Made by a program: the position numbers and the translations under genes. From Rhodospirillaceae bacterium (lineage in GTDB: Bacteria > Pseudomonadota > Alphaproteobacteria > UBA8366), in NCBI GenBank assembly GCA_002724395.1, contig PBOR01000029.1, forward strand, positions 24,834-77,087: DNA of 52,254 nt. Reading direction: 5' to 3'. Each line of letters starts with the position of its first letter. Positions within the stretch are counted from its first letter, which is position 1. Shown here piece by piece: positions 1-8,628 of the stretch. Under the pieces are notes generated by a model. That model saw only the letters and a list, made by a program, of their open reading frames with translations, was not told where the DNA came from and searched no databases.

Positions 1-1118
1 CGAATTGACCCGGCGGTACCGTCAACCGGGTTCTGTGAAGTTGCATAATCAGGCAAGTGTGCATCGATTTTGGCACGTGTGGGATCATCAAGAATTGGCA
101 CTTCGAGCCCTGCGGTGATGCAACTTTCGGCCATCCAGCCACCAGAGCCGCCAGACCCGGTACAAATGGCAACCCGCTTTCCTGTGGGCAACCTATCACG
201 GTACCGGGAGAATCCGGCTGCAATATCGCACATTTCTTCTCGGTCTTTACCTTCGATGATGCCGTAACGTTGGAACATTGCTTTATAAGCGTCATATGAC
301 CCGGTCATGGCTCCTGTGTGGGAGGCCGCCGCCCTCCTACCAGCTTCAGATTTTCCTATCTTGGTTAAGATTATGGGTTTTCCTGCACGAAGCGCTTTTT
401 CCGCCACTTTTTGAAAAATATCTGGTGATTTTACATCCTCTAGGAATAGCAAAAATGAATCTGTACGGCCTTCATCAATCAGGTAATCAACAAATTGAAA
501 AGTCTCTAGCGCGGCTTCATTGCCGGTTGTAATCACATAGCTAAACGGTAATTCCTTAGGTCTTCCTTGGTCATAGAAACCAAAGCCGGAGCCGCCGCTT
601 TGTGCGATGGCAGCAACGAACCCATCTTTTCGGTAGCTTGGGATTAGAGAGAAATCGGTTTCCGCGACTGCCGGGCTGAAAGTCGTGCAAAGCGATGCAG
701 ACATATTAGCGAACCCTTCTGAATTTGGTCCACCTATCGCCATATCATACTTCTTGGCAACTTCGCCTATTTTGGCTTGCAATGCCTTGCCTTCGTCACC
801 GCCGCCATCGGCGAAGCCTGCGGTGATGATCTGTGCTGCTTTGACACCGGCTTTGCCGCACCGTTCTAGTTCTTCGGGTACAAACTCTGCCGGGATGATT
901 AAAAGTGCGAGATCAATTGAGGCCGGAATATTCGCCACAGTTTTATAGGCCTTTAAGCCCATGACTTCCTCTGCACTGCGGCTGACCGGATAAATTTTAC
1001 CCGCATAGGGGTGGCTCATAAGCACTGCCATCGTCCGCCCACGAAGAATAGAGGTGTCGTTAGAAGCGCCGATCACGGCAACTGTCTTCGGGTTTAAGAG
1101 TGCGTGAATGTTAGGCAT
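1..1118 (-). CDS. Acyl-CoA synthetase, NDP-forming (3' part beyond window)
   Basis: The reading frame is open from an ATG at 1118 to the left edge, so about 372 N-terminal residues are visible and the C-terminus lies outside. The protein opens with a Rossmann CoA-binding domain (VAVIGASND at about residues 13-21). It continues into the succinyl-CoA-ligase-like domain, with GGPNSEGF where the family usually has GPN-C-x-G, and RRAAASHTGA near residue 266, which carries the phosphohistidine expected in this family. NPVDG near the visible end is another family signature. Enzymes of this class make acyl-CoA from a carboxylic acid, ATP and CoA with ADP release. It starts 8 nt after the acyl-CoA dehydrogenase stop and is the last visible gene of a three-gene operon, so it probably activates or releases the acid handled by the two dehydrogenases. 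The substrate is unknown. A usually C-terminal ATP-grasp domain cannot be checked here. Confidence 0.88.
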   Translation of the reverse strand, partial: MPNIHALLNPKTVAVIGASNDTSILRGRTMAVLMSHPYAGKIYPVSRSAEEVMGLKAYKTVANIPASIDLALLIIPAEFVPEELERCGKAGVKAAQIITAGFADGGGDEGKALQAKIGEVAKKYDMAIGGPNSEGFANMSASLCTTFSPAVAETDFSLIPSYRKDGFVAAIAQSGGSGFGFYDQGRPKELPFSYVITTGNEAALETFQFVDYLIDEGRTDSFLLFLEDVKSPDIFQKVAEKALRAGKPIILTKIGKSEAGRRAAASHTGAMTGSYDAYKAMFQRYGIIEGKDREEMCDIAAGFSRYRDRLPTGKRVAICTGSGGSGGWMAESCITAGLEVPILDDPTRAKIDAHLPDYATSQNPVDGTAGSI

Positions 1119-1126
1119 TCTGTTGA

Positions 1127-2290
1127 CTATCGTAGTCCCAGTCCGCGAGCGATAATGCCACGTAATACCTCTGTTGTGCCGCCTTGTATGGTTAGTTTTG
1201 GTGCCACTTGGATGCCGTAGTTTAGCAATGTATCGAAAGATGCACGGTTGCTGTCATCGGGCGCGACAAATGTTGCTAGGTCACGGGCCTTCGATGGCAG
1301 TTCCTGTTCCCAGATAGTGCCGAGATCCTTCACTAAGGAGCCTTGAATTGTAGGCTCTTGGCCAGCTTGCAACATGCCGTTTACGGAAACGGACATGCGT
1401 CGCAGGGTATGAAGCCCCGCTACCAGTCGCCCAAGCCCTTCAGCGCAACGGGCATCTGGTTTTGCGCCAAGTACTTGTGCCAGCTCAAACAGGACATATG
1501 AGGTTTCTAAAAATCGTTCTGGGCCGCTGCGCTCATAGGCAAGCTCGCTGGTTGCTTGTTTCCACGCGCCGTCGATTTCGCCTAAAACGTAATCATCAGG
1601 AATAAAAGTGTCTTCGAAGACCACTTCATTAAATTCATGCTGGCCGCGCAAGTTCACCACTGGATTAACGCTGATGTTATTGAAGTTTTTCATATCAACC
1701 AAAAAGTTGGTCAATCCGTGACGGCGATTTTCTTCGGTAGGAGGGGATGTGCGGAACAGCCCTATCAGGTAGTCTGCCAAATGGGCGTAGCTAGTCCAAA
1801 TTTTCGTGCCATTAATGAGCCAGCCACCTTCGGTTTTTGTTGCCCGCACCTTAGCCGCGAACAAATCTGAACCATTACTGGGCTCACTCATACCTATACT
1901 GAACGCGCATTCACCTGCTGCAATACGGGGAAGAATATCCTTTTTAATATCTTCGTTGGCGAACTTAAGGAGCATAGGCCCGCTTTGTCGGTCGGCCGTG
2001 AAATGGCCACGTACTGGCGCATTGGCAACGCGCATTTCTTCAGTCACCACATAGCGTTCTAGGAAAGTACGTTCGTGGCCGCCATATTGTTTTGGCCAAC
2101 TCATACCAATCCAGCCGCGCGCGCCGACCTTTTTACTGAACTCTCTATTAAATATTCCGCCCATTGCTGTCTCACGATGGTCAAAGGTCCCTGCGGCTTC
2201 TTCTGCGTTGAGAAATTCTCTTACTTCCTCTCGCAGCTCTTGACAGATTTTGGGGAGGCGAATTGGGTCAAACTTGATATCAACAGACAT
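1127..2290 (-). CDS. Acyl-CoA dehydrogenase, catalytic-type subunit
   Basis: This 387-aa flavoprotein matches the full acyl-CoA dehydrogenase fold, which introduces an alpha,beta double bond in an acyl-CoA and passes electrons to ETF. Visible signatures are SIGMSEPSNGSDL (131-143, FAD and substrate contacts), KIWTSYAHLADY (163-174) and the C-terminal QGGTTEVLRGIIARGLGLR. A Glu at residue 253 in AYERSGPERF sits where IVD/LCAD-type enzymes carry the catalytic base in helix G; this is inference from position. The start is supported by GAAGGA about 6 nt upstream. It lies 27 nt after a second, more divergent dehydrogenase-like gene, an arrangement like the heteromeric FadE pairs of actinobacterial steroid degradation (ChsE1/ChsE2). 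The substrate cannot be read from the sequence. Confidence 0.9.
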   Translation of the reverse strand: MSVDIKFDPIRLPKICQELREEVREFLNAEEAAGTFDHRETAMGGIFNREFSKKVGARGWIGMSWPKQYGGHERTFLERYVVTEEMRVANAPVRGHFTADRQSGPMLLKFANEDIKKDILPRIAAGECAFSIGMSEPSNGSDLFAAKVRATKTEGGWLINGTKIWTSYAHLADYLIGLFRTSPPTEENRRHGLTNFLVDMKNFNNISVNPVVNLRGQHEFNEVVFEDTFIPDDYVLGEIDGAWKQATSELAYERSGPERFLETSYVLFELAQVLGAKPDARCAEGLGRLVAGLHTLRRMSVSVNGMLQAGQEPTIQGSLVKDLGTIWEQELPSKARDLATFVAPDDSNRASFDTLLNYGIQVAPKLTIQGGTTEVLRGIIARGLGLR

Positions 2291-2317
2291 GGATGCGTCC
2301 TTCTTTTCTAAATATTT

Positions 2318-3376
2318 CTAACGCGCGGCAAGCGCAGGCCAAAGCTGATCAGCGCCATTTGCGGCAATCATTTCCCCTAGTCTAACTGCCCAAAGGCTCT
2401 CGCTGCCGAAATCATCGCGCCAGCCCCAGAGCCTTTGGGTATAGCAATGCAGCATATGTTCAATGGTATACCCTATGGCGCCATGGACTTGATGGCCGAT
2501 GGCCGCTCCTTTACCAGCTGCCTCACCGACGCGAATTTTTGCACTAGCAATTTCCAAAAAACCGGCCTCGTTGAAGCCCTCACCACTGTTGATTGTATCG
2601 GCAGCTGACGCTGCAGCAGAAACGGCAGCGGCTGTTTCGCCTGCTAATTGCGCCAAATTGTGTTGTACTGCTTGGAATTTAGAAATAGTTCGACCAAAGG
2701 CTTCGCGTTCTTTGGCATAGTCCACGCCGAGGTTGAGAATATGCTGAAGCGCACCGCCCATTTGAGCACAACGCACTGTTGCACCCATGCGCATCAAGTG
2801 ATCTTGCGTGAAAACCGTATCGGTGACCTCGATGGGTGCAACGCCATCGAGTTCAATAGTGTCCCGGGGCTCTTCTGCATGGTTATTGTGCTGTTGGATG
2901 ATGCAGTCATCGCGGTTGACCAGTGCAACGACGTGGCCATTGACCTTCTCGGCAAGCACGGCAATTTGCGCGACCTCGCGCCCGTAAGGCACCGCATGAG
3001 CCTTCCCAGTCAATGTGCCGTCATCTTCCAACGTAATTTTATCATCATTGTTAACTGGAGCAACACTCAGCATGCCGTCGGGTACCGAGATGCCCGAGCC
3101 CGAGAGTAGCCAGCCCGCCAATAGCGTTTCGCCCAGTGGCACCGGAATTGCGAATTGGCCTGCAACACGCAGTACTTCGAAGCCATCTGCAAATTCGGCG
3201 CCGACGCCGTTGAACGCTTCGGGCACCCAAGTTCGGGTAAGTCCGTTCTCTTCGAGTGCCTGCCAAAGCGGAGGCTTCCAGTTATCATCCTTAGCTTTAT
3301 TTATTGTCTGGGGATCGCAAAGATCACCCAAAATTTTTGCAGTCGTATCGACGATAATATTATCGGATTCTGACAT
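2318..3376 (-). CDS. Acyl-CoA dehydrogenase-like protein, divergent subunit
   Basis: This 352-aa protein has the helical N-domain and a recognisable acyl-CoA dehydrogenase C-domain (RTISKFQAVQHNLAQLAGE and HQVHGAIGYTIEHMLHCYTQRLW). The central beta-domain is degenerate: the usual S-x-T-E-P-x-x-GSD FAD/substrate loop is not recognisable. It is the first gene of the minus-strand operon and is followed 27 nt later by a canonical dehydrogenase. In FadE-type heterotetramers one subunit is often degenerate and keeps only structural or FAD-binding duties, so I infer an alpha-beta complex with its neighbour. GAGAGGAA lies about 10 nt before the ATG. The promoter should be in the 146-bp divergent region shared with the monooxygenase gene. 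Family assignment is firm; the complex is inference. Confidence 0.85.
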   Translation of the reverse strand: MSESDNIIVDTTAKILGDLCDPQTINKAKDDNWKPPLWQALEENGLTRTWVPEAFNGVGAEFADGFEVLRVAGQFAIPVPLGETLLAGWLLSGSGISVPDGMLSVAPVNNDDKITLEDDGTLTGKAHAVPYGREVAQIAVLAEKVNGHVVALVNRDDCIIQQHNNHAEEPRDTIELDGVAPIEVTDTVFTQDHLMRMGATVRCAQMGGALQHILNLGVDYAKEREAFGRTISKFQAVQHNLAQLAGETAAAVSAAASAADTINSGEGFNEAGFLEIASAKIRVGEAAGKGAAIGHQVHGAIGYTIEHMLHCYTQRLWGWRDDFGSESLWAVRLGEMIAANGADQLWPALAAR

Positions 3377-3522
3377 AACTGTTGCATTCCTCTCAGAAAT
3401 TTTTTGGCCGAATACTTGCGATTAAGGTTACGACCTGTATTTTGCATGTTACATAGACCAATTTCATACGTGACTCGGAATTCATCTGCAATATACCGTG
3501 ACCAAAGAGTAAGTGAGCTATC

Positions 3523-4590
3523 ATGAAATTTAGTAACTTTTTATTTCCTCAAGCGGCTGACCCAGCCGATGACGAACGGGTGATTGACGAAACCATGGCC
3601 GAAGCGAAACTGTGTGACGAGCTGGGTGTTGATACGGTTTGGCTTGCTGAGCACCATTTTGATGGTAACTGCGCGTATGTGGATCCGGTGAGCTTTGCGG
3701 CTGCCATTGCGGCGGCAACGACGAACGTGAAAATCGGCTTTGCCGTAGCTCAAATGTCGCTTCATCATCCCATTCGGATGGCAGAACAAATGTCAATGAT
3801 AGACAACCTTAGTAAGGGCCGCCTGATCGTCGGCCTCGGGCGTGGAACGGCCTATAATATTTATGATTATCTTGGCTTCGATATAGACCCTGACGAAGCC
3901 TATGAGCGGTTGCTTGAAGCCGAGGAGATTATGGTCAAGGCTTGGACGACGGAGGATTACGAACACAAGGGGAAGTATTGGAATCTCTGGTTGCCCGCTT
4001 TACGGCCTAAAGTTTTCACTAAGCCACACCCATTTATGATCCGTGCCTGTTCAGGTGAGGAATCTATGCTTGGTCAAGCTAAAGAGGGTAAGCCGTTTTT
4101 GATGAACGTTCAATCTGTTGACGTAATTCGCGATCGTATGGATGCGTATCGAGCGACTATGCGCAATTCGGGGTTTGATGAGAGGCGTGTGCAGCAATGT
4201 GTCGACCAATCTTGGATTTGGAAGAATATTTTTGTCGCTGAGAGCGATGCGGAAGCCGAGAAAATCGGCGTACCGTTGTTTGAAGCACAGCGTGACCATC
4301 GTATGTCCATGCGTAAACAAGTGTACGAAGCGCGTGGGCTGACTCTTGACAAAAGTATGGAAACCGGCGCTGCGCCCAAGGCGGCAGCAAGAAATGTTAC
4401 CCATCATAGTTTACTTTGCGGATCACCTGCGACGGTGGCTGAGCAGGTGGCGGAGATTGATGCGGTTGGGGTCGGTGGGCTCATATTACAATTTCGTCTT
4501 GGGCCTGCATCTCATGAGGTCACAGAAAATAGCATACGGTTATTCATGGAGAAGGTAGCGCCTGAATTCGCCATTAAGAAAGCAGCTTAA
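3523..4590 (+). CDS. LLM-class flavin-dependent monooxygenase
   Basis: This 355-aa protein belongs to the bacterial luciferase-like monooxygenase family (F420- or FMN-dependent TIM barrels). The N-terminus MKFSNFLFPQ, the strand DTVWLAEHHF (about 37-46), LHHPIRMAEQMSMID, GRLIVGLGRG and the late LLCGSPATVAEQV are typical. These enzymes use reduced flavin and oxygen to hydroxylate, insert oxygen into or cleave a small organic substrate; a separate flavin reductase would normally be needed and none is obvious here. It opens the plus-strand operon, with only three bases before hyuB, and faces the acyl-CoA dehydrogenase operon. The context suggests that an oxygenation product is passed to the HyuA/HyuB enzyme. 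A weak TAAGTGAG precedes the ATG. The substrate is unknown. Confidence 0.88.
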   Translation: MKFSNFLFPQAADPADDERVIDETMAEAKLCDELGVDTVWLAEHHFDGNCAYVDPVSFAAAIAAATTNVKIGFAVAQMSLHHPIRMAEQMSMIDNLSKGRLIVGLGRGTAYNIYDYLGFDIDPDEAYERLLEAEEIMVKAWTTEDYEHKGKYWNLWLPALRPKVFTKPHPFMIRACSGEESMLGQAKEGKPFLMNVQSVDVIRDRMDAYRATMRNSGFDERRVQQCVDQSWIWKNIFVAESDAEAEKIGVPLFEAQRDHRMSMRKQVYEARGLTLDKSMETGAAPKAAARNVTHHSLLCGSPATVAEQVAEIDAVGVGGLILQFRLGPASHEVTENSIRLFMEKVAPEFAIKKAA

Positions 4591-4593
4591 TAA

Positions 4594-6249
4594 ATGGCCA
4601 ACTCTGTGAAAGATGATTTCGATCCAGTCACATTAGAAATATTCTGGAGCCGATTAATTTCTATAGCGGACGAGTCTGCAGCGGCCCTTCTGCGAACCTC
4701 ATTTTCCACAATCGTTCGTGAATCGAATGATTTTGGCACGGTATTGATGGATGCAAATGGTGATTCATTGAGTGAAAATACCGGAGGTATTCCCTCTTTT
4801 GCGGGAATTCTGCCGACGACGCTAAAGCACTTTCTCGTAAAGTACCCAAAGGAAACATGGAAGCCCGGTGATTGTGTCATTACCAATGACCCATGGTTGG
4901 CCACCGGCCATTTGCCGGACATCACTATGTGCATGCCGGTATTTCGAAATGACGAATTGGTTGGCTTTTCAGGCTCTATCGCGCACTCGCCCGATATCGG
5001 TGGCTCCCTATGGTCTGCTGACTGTCGAGAGATTTACGAAGAGGGACTTTGTATTCCTCCAGTAAAGTTTTTGCAAGAAGGTCAGCCTAATCAAGATGTT
5101 GAGGAAATTATCCTGGGTAATGTACGCTTGCCTGATCAAGTCTTGGGCGATCTTAATGCCCAGGTGACGGCGAACAAGGTTTGCGGACGGCGTTTGCTTG
5201 AGTTTTTAGAGGATTCCGATTTGGCTGACCTTTCGCGTCTTTCGACGGCGCTTCAAGGCCGGGCGGAAATGGCTATGCGCCATGCTATCGAAGAGGTGCC
5301 CGACGGGGTTTATCATTCATCGTTGGATGCAGATGGTTTTGACGAAGATGAAACCCACCTGGAATGCACCATTACCGTTAAAGGCTCGGACCTCAAGATC
5401 GACTATGAAGGGACGTCAAAGCAAATCCATCGTGGTCTCAACACGGTTATGAATTATACTCAGGCGTATTCGGCCTACCCGGTTAAATGCGCACTTGACC
5501 CCTATACGCCACGAAATGAGGGGTCTTATAGACCCATTGAAGTGGTGGCGCCGGTAGGTTCAATTCTTAACCCGCGTTATCCGGCTCCTTGCAATGCTCG
5601 GCAACTGACGGGACACCTCCTAGCCGGGGTTATCTATGGCGCATTGGCTCAGGCGGTGCCGGAAAAAATTATCGCTGATAGTGGCAGTGCGCCGTCCATG
5701 CGGGCTGTTTTCAGTGGGAATGACCCTTTGGGTAACCGATTTACGCAAATTTTATTTGCGAGTGGTGGCATGGGGGCGGCAGCGGTCAAGGATGGGTTAT
5801 CGACGACAGCATTCCCTACCAACGCTGGGGCCGGCAGTATTGAGGCTTTTGAAAGTGTCGCGCCGCTGATTGTTTGGAAGAAAGAGTTTTGTGAAGACTC
5901 CGGTGGTGCCGGAACATTTCGCGGTGGTTTGGGTCAGGAATGCGAAATAGAGGTTCGCGCCGACGAGCCTATACAATTATCCCTGTTATCCGACCGCTGG
6001 CGCCATCCTGCTAGTGGGGTGCTTGGCGGGTTACATGGAGCGCACAGTCATATTCATTTTAGCGATGGAACAGTGCCTCATCAGAAATCTAGAACCTCTA
6101 TCGGCCCGGGAATGCGATTGCATATGGTATATGCGGGCGGCGGTGGGTATGGCAATCCCGTCAAGCGAGATAGAGCAAGTGTGCGCGATGACGTTAAGAA
6201 TGGCTATGTCTCGGCCAAAGCCGCTAAACGTGATTATGGATTGAGCTGA
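4594..6249 (+). CDS. Hydantoinase B / oxoprolinase family subunit (HyuB)
   Basis: This 551-aa protein has the usual size and signatures of the HyuB family: DPVTLEIFWSRLISIADE near the N-terminus, the segment around ENTGGIPSFAGILPTTLK, GDCVITNDPWLATGHLPD, and a C-terminal glycine-rich GPGMRLHMVYAGGGGYGNP. HyuA and HyuB together form ATP-dependent enzymes that open cyclic amides (hydantoins, 5-oxoproline) or carboxylate ketones such as acetone and acetophenone. The gene follows the monooxygenase stop by three bases, and its last base is the first base of hyuA (TGATGG context), so the two subunits are translationally coupled. Which reaction type applies cannot be decided from the sequence. Confidence 0.92.
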   Translation: MANSVKDDFDPVTLEIFWSRLISIADESAAALLRTSFSTIVRESNDFGTVLMDANGDSLSENTGGIPSFAGILPTTLKHFLVKYPKETWKPGDCVITNDPWLATGHLPDITMCMPVFRNDELVGFSGSIAHSPDIGGSLWSADCREIYEEGLCIPPVKFLQEGQPNQDVEEIILGNVRLPDQVLGDLNAQVTANKVCGRRLLEFLEDSDLADLSRLSTALQGRAEMAMRHAIEEVPDGVYHSSLDADGFDEDETHLECTITVKGSDLKIDYEGTSKQIHRGLNTVMNYTQAYSAYPVKCALDPYTPRNEGSYRPIEVVAPVGSILNPRYPAPCNARQLTGHLLAGVIYGALAQAVPEKIIADSGSAPSMRAVFSGNDPLGNRFTQILFASGGMGAAAVKDGLSTTAFPTNAGAGSIEAFESVAPLIVWKKEFCEDSGGAGTFRGGLGQECEIEVRADEPIQLSLLSDRWRHPASGVLGGLHGAHSHIHFSDGTVPHQKSRTSIGPGMRLHMVYAGGGGYGNPVKRDRASVRDDVKNGYVSAKAAKRDYGLS

Positions 6250-8336
6250 TGGCTGGAAGAGTTCGCATCGGCGTGGATGTGGGTGGTACTTTTACCGATT
6301 TCGTGCTGGTTGATGAAACGCGCGATCTTATTTTTACCGGCAAACAGTTGACAACTCCGGATGACCCAAGCGCCGCTATTATGGAAGGCGTTGCGCGGCT
6401 GCTCTTGGAATCGAAAGTTGATGTGGGCGATGTTCACAATCTCGTCCATGGTACGACCTTGGTAACGAATACCATTATTGAACGGACCGGCGCAAAGATT
6501 GGGTTGGTGACAACGGAAGGCCATCGAGATGCTCTCGAGATGGGCAAGGAAATTCGCTATGACCTTTATGATCTGTTTTTGGAGGCGCCGCCGACCTTGG
6601 TGCCGCGCCATTTGCGACGCACCGTGGCCGAACGGTTATCTCCGGATGGTGAGGTATTGCTTCCGTTTGATGAGGTAGCTTTTAGGGGTGCAGTACGCGG
6701 CCTTGTTGAAGAAGAGAAAGTCGAGGCTGTGGCAGTTTCTTTCATGCATTCATACCGTAATCCAGCCCATGAAAAACGCGCACAAGAAATTCTTGCTGAG
6801 ATGTTTGGCACTATACCGGTAACAATATCTTCGGATGTGGCGCCGGAGATTCGCGAATTTGAGCGTACTAGCACCGCTTGCGCAAATGCTTACGTGCAGC
6901 CCTTGATGCAGAGCTATCTAGAACGGTTAGCAGTACAATTACGCACGGCGGGTCATGGCGGTACGCTTTATATCATGTTGTCCGGTGGCGGAATTACGAC
7001 CGTTAGAGATGCCCAGGCTTATCCTATACGATTGATTGAATCTGGTCCTGCTGCTGGAGCAATGGCGGCGTCATACTACAGCATGATATCGGAGGCGGAG
7101 AACCTCATTTCTTATGATATGGGCGGCACAACTGCCAAGATGTGTCTAATTGATGGTGGCCAGCCGGACCGTAAGCATGATTTTGAAGCGGGTCGCATTC
7201 GCCGGTTCGCAAAGGGTTCGGGGCTTCCGCTTAAAGTATCTGTCGTAGATATGATTGAAATAGGAGCGGGCGGCGGGAGTTTGGCTTATGTCGATCAAAT
7301 GGGATTGCTGAAAGTAGGGCCCCAGAGTGCGGGCTCCCAGCCGGGCCCGGTCTGCTATGGTCAGGGTGGCGTTGAGCCGGCTGTTACCGATGCTGATTTA
7401 TTTTTGGGGTACCTCAACCCAGACTATTTTTTAGGGGGCGAGATGTCGCTCGATCTGGGAGATGTGGAGAAGGCTATAGACGAGAAACTCGCAAAGCCGC
7501 TCGGCCTATCGGTTTTGGACGCTGCTGTGGGCATCCATAGTGTTGTCAATGAGAATATGGCCGCGGCCACTCGGATGCATCTGGCTGAAAAGGGCCGTGA
7601 CCCGCGTCGTTACGATATGATTGCATTTGGTGGTGCTGGGCCTGTACATGCCTGCAATGTGGCTCGCCTTTTGAAATTGAAGCGGTTGATAGTACCCCTG
7701 GGAGCAGGGGTTACATCGGCTTTGGGTTTTTTGGTTGCACCACCAGCGGTAGACTATGTTCGCAGCTATGTGTCGCGTATCGAACAGATCGACTGGGATT
7801 ATTTAAATGCGTTGTTTGCTAATATGGAGGCAGATGCGGAAAAAATGTTAGTCGAGGCAGGGGCCAATCCAGATGAAATTTCCTATCAACGTACTTCGGA
7901 TATGCGCCATGTGGGGCAAGGTTTTGAAGTTTCCGTGCCGGTCCAGAGCGGTACTCTTAACGAGAGTCAAACTCATTCGCTGCGGACAAACTTTCTCAAT
8001 ACATACGAAATGCTTTTCGAACGTGCCGTGACAGATGTTCCGATTGAAGCGATGAGTTGGCGTGTGGCGGCTTTTGCTCCGGTTCCTAATATCGCGCTTA
8101 ACTTTAAAGCACAGAGCCGAGTTGAGGGTGAGAAATTGAAAGGTCGGCGGGAGGTTTATTTCTTTGAAACTGGATTTGCCCCTTGCGATGTTTATAACCG
8201 TTATGCGTTAGTTGAAGGTGATATTATTGCAGGGCCAGCGATAATCGAGGAGCGTGAATCCACAACTGTGATGCCACCTGGAACACAGGCTGCCGTGGAT
8301 TCCAGTCTGAATTTAATTATTGAATTGAACGCATAG
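6249..8336 (+). CDS. Hydantoinase A / oxoprolinase family subunit (HyuA)
   Basis: This 695-aa protein carries the actin-like ATPase signature IGVDVGGTFTDFVLVD at residues 7-22, followed by HGTTLVTNTIIERTGAKIGLV, SYDMGGTTAKMCLI and IAFGGAGPVHACNVARLL, all diagnostic of the HyuA/oxoprolinase A family. It is the ATP-using subunit that phosphorylates the amide or enol substrate; HyuB completes the reaction. The start overlaps the hyuB stop by one base. The length is typical. It is the last gene of the monooxygenase-hyuB-hyuA operon: after its stop the strand is free of genes for about 290 bp, apart from a short hairpin. Confidence 0.92.
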   Translation: MAGRVRIGVDVGGTFTDFVLVDETRDLIFTGKQLTTPDDPSAAIMEGVARLLLESKVDVGDVHNLVHGTTLVTNTIIERTGAKIGLVTTEGHRDALEMGKEIRYDLYDLFLEAPPTLVPRHLRRTVAERLSPDGEVLLPFDEVAFRGAVRGLVEEEKVEAVAVSFMHSYRNPAHEKRAQEILAEMFGTIPVTISSDVAPEIREFERTSTACANAYVQPLMQSYLERLAVQLRTAGHGGTLYIMLSGGGITTVRDAQAYPIRLIESGPAAGAMAASYYSMISEAENLISYDMGGTTAKMCLIDGGQPDRKHDFEAGRIRRFAKGSGLPLKVSVVDMIEIGAGGGSLAYVDQMGLLKVGPQSAGSQPGPVCYGQGGVEPAVTDADLFLGYLNPDYFLGGEMSLDLGDVEKAIDEKLAKPLGLSVLDAAVGIHSVVNENMAAATRMHLAEKGRDPRRYDMIAFGGAGPVHACNVARLLKLKRLIVPLGAGVTSALGFLVAPPAVDYVRSYVSRIEQIDWDYLNALFANMEADAEKMLVEAGANPDEISYQRTSDMRHVGQGFEVSVPVQSGTLNESQTHSLRTNFLNTYEMLFERAVTDVPIEAMSWRVAAFAPVPNIALNFKAQSRVEGEKLKGRREVYFFETGFAPCDVYNRYALVEGDIIAGPAIIEERESTTVMPPGTQAAVDSSLNLIIELNA

Positions 8337-8375
8337 TCTGTCGCCTTTGTGCAAGAAGCCAAATATCTTTGTTAG

Positions 8376-8394
8376 CCCTATCTTAATGATAGGG
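8376..8394 (+). other. Short hairpin after hyuA, possible transcript 3' end
   Basis: CCCTATC (8376-8382) and GATAGGG (8388-8394) form a perfect 7-bp stem around the loop TTAAT, 40 bp after the hyuA stop. No T-run follows, so it is not a textbook intrinsic terminator, but it could stabilise a 3' end. Confidence 0.35.
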
Positions 8395-8458
8395 TCCGCA
8401 TATCGGTAATTAACGGGCCATCATTTATGTTAATCGTTTAGATTCTTTTTTGTCATCT

Positions 8459-8503
8459 ATTGGGATCATACGGTCAATTCGTTACTACGATTATGGTCTA
8501 CTC
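8459..8503 (+). pseudogene. Possible remnant of a MerR-family regulator N-terminus
   Basis: One frame reads IGIIRSIRYYDYGLL. MerR-family winged-helix regulators have a near-invariant I-R-Y-Y-D-x-x-G-L-L turn close to the N-terminus; the match here is exact apart from one missing residue between D and GLL. No start codon with a ribosome-binding site precedes it, and the frame closes about 12 codons later. What I see is only this short match in an otherwise non-coding, AT-rich gap of 292 bp; that it is a decayed gene is inference and chance similarity remains possible. Confidence 0.25.
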
Positions 8504-8628
8504 AATATATGTATGTCTTTTTATAATAAATCAAAAATTCTTTAATCGCTTGCTGCGAATGTTGGGTACTTGCGTTGGGCTCTTTGTGAGCATAGCGTAG
8601 GCGTGAGTATTAATGGGAGGAATCGACT

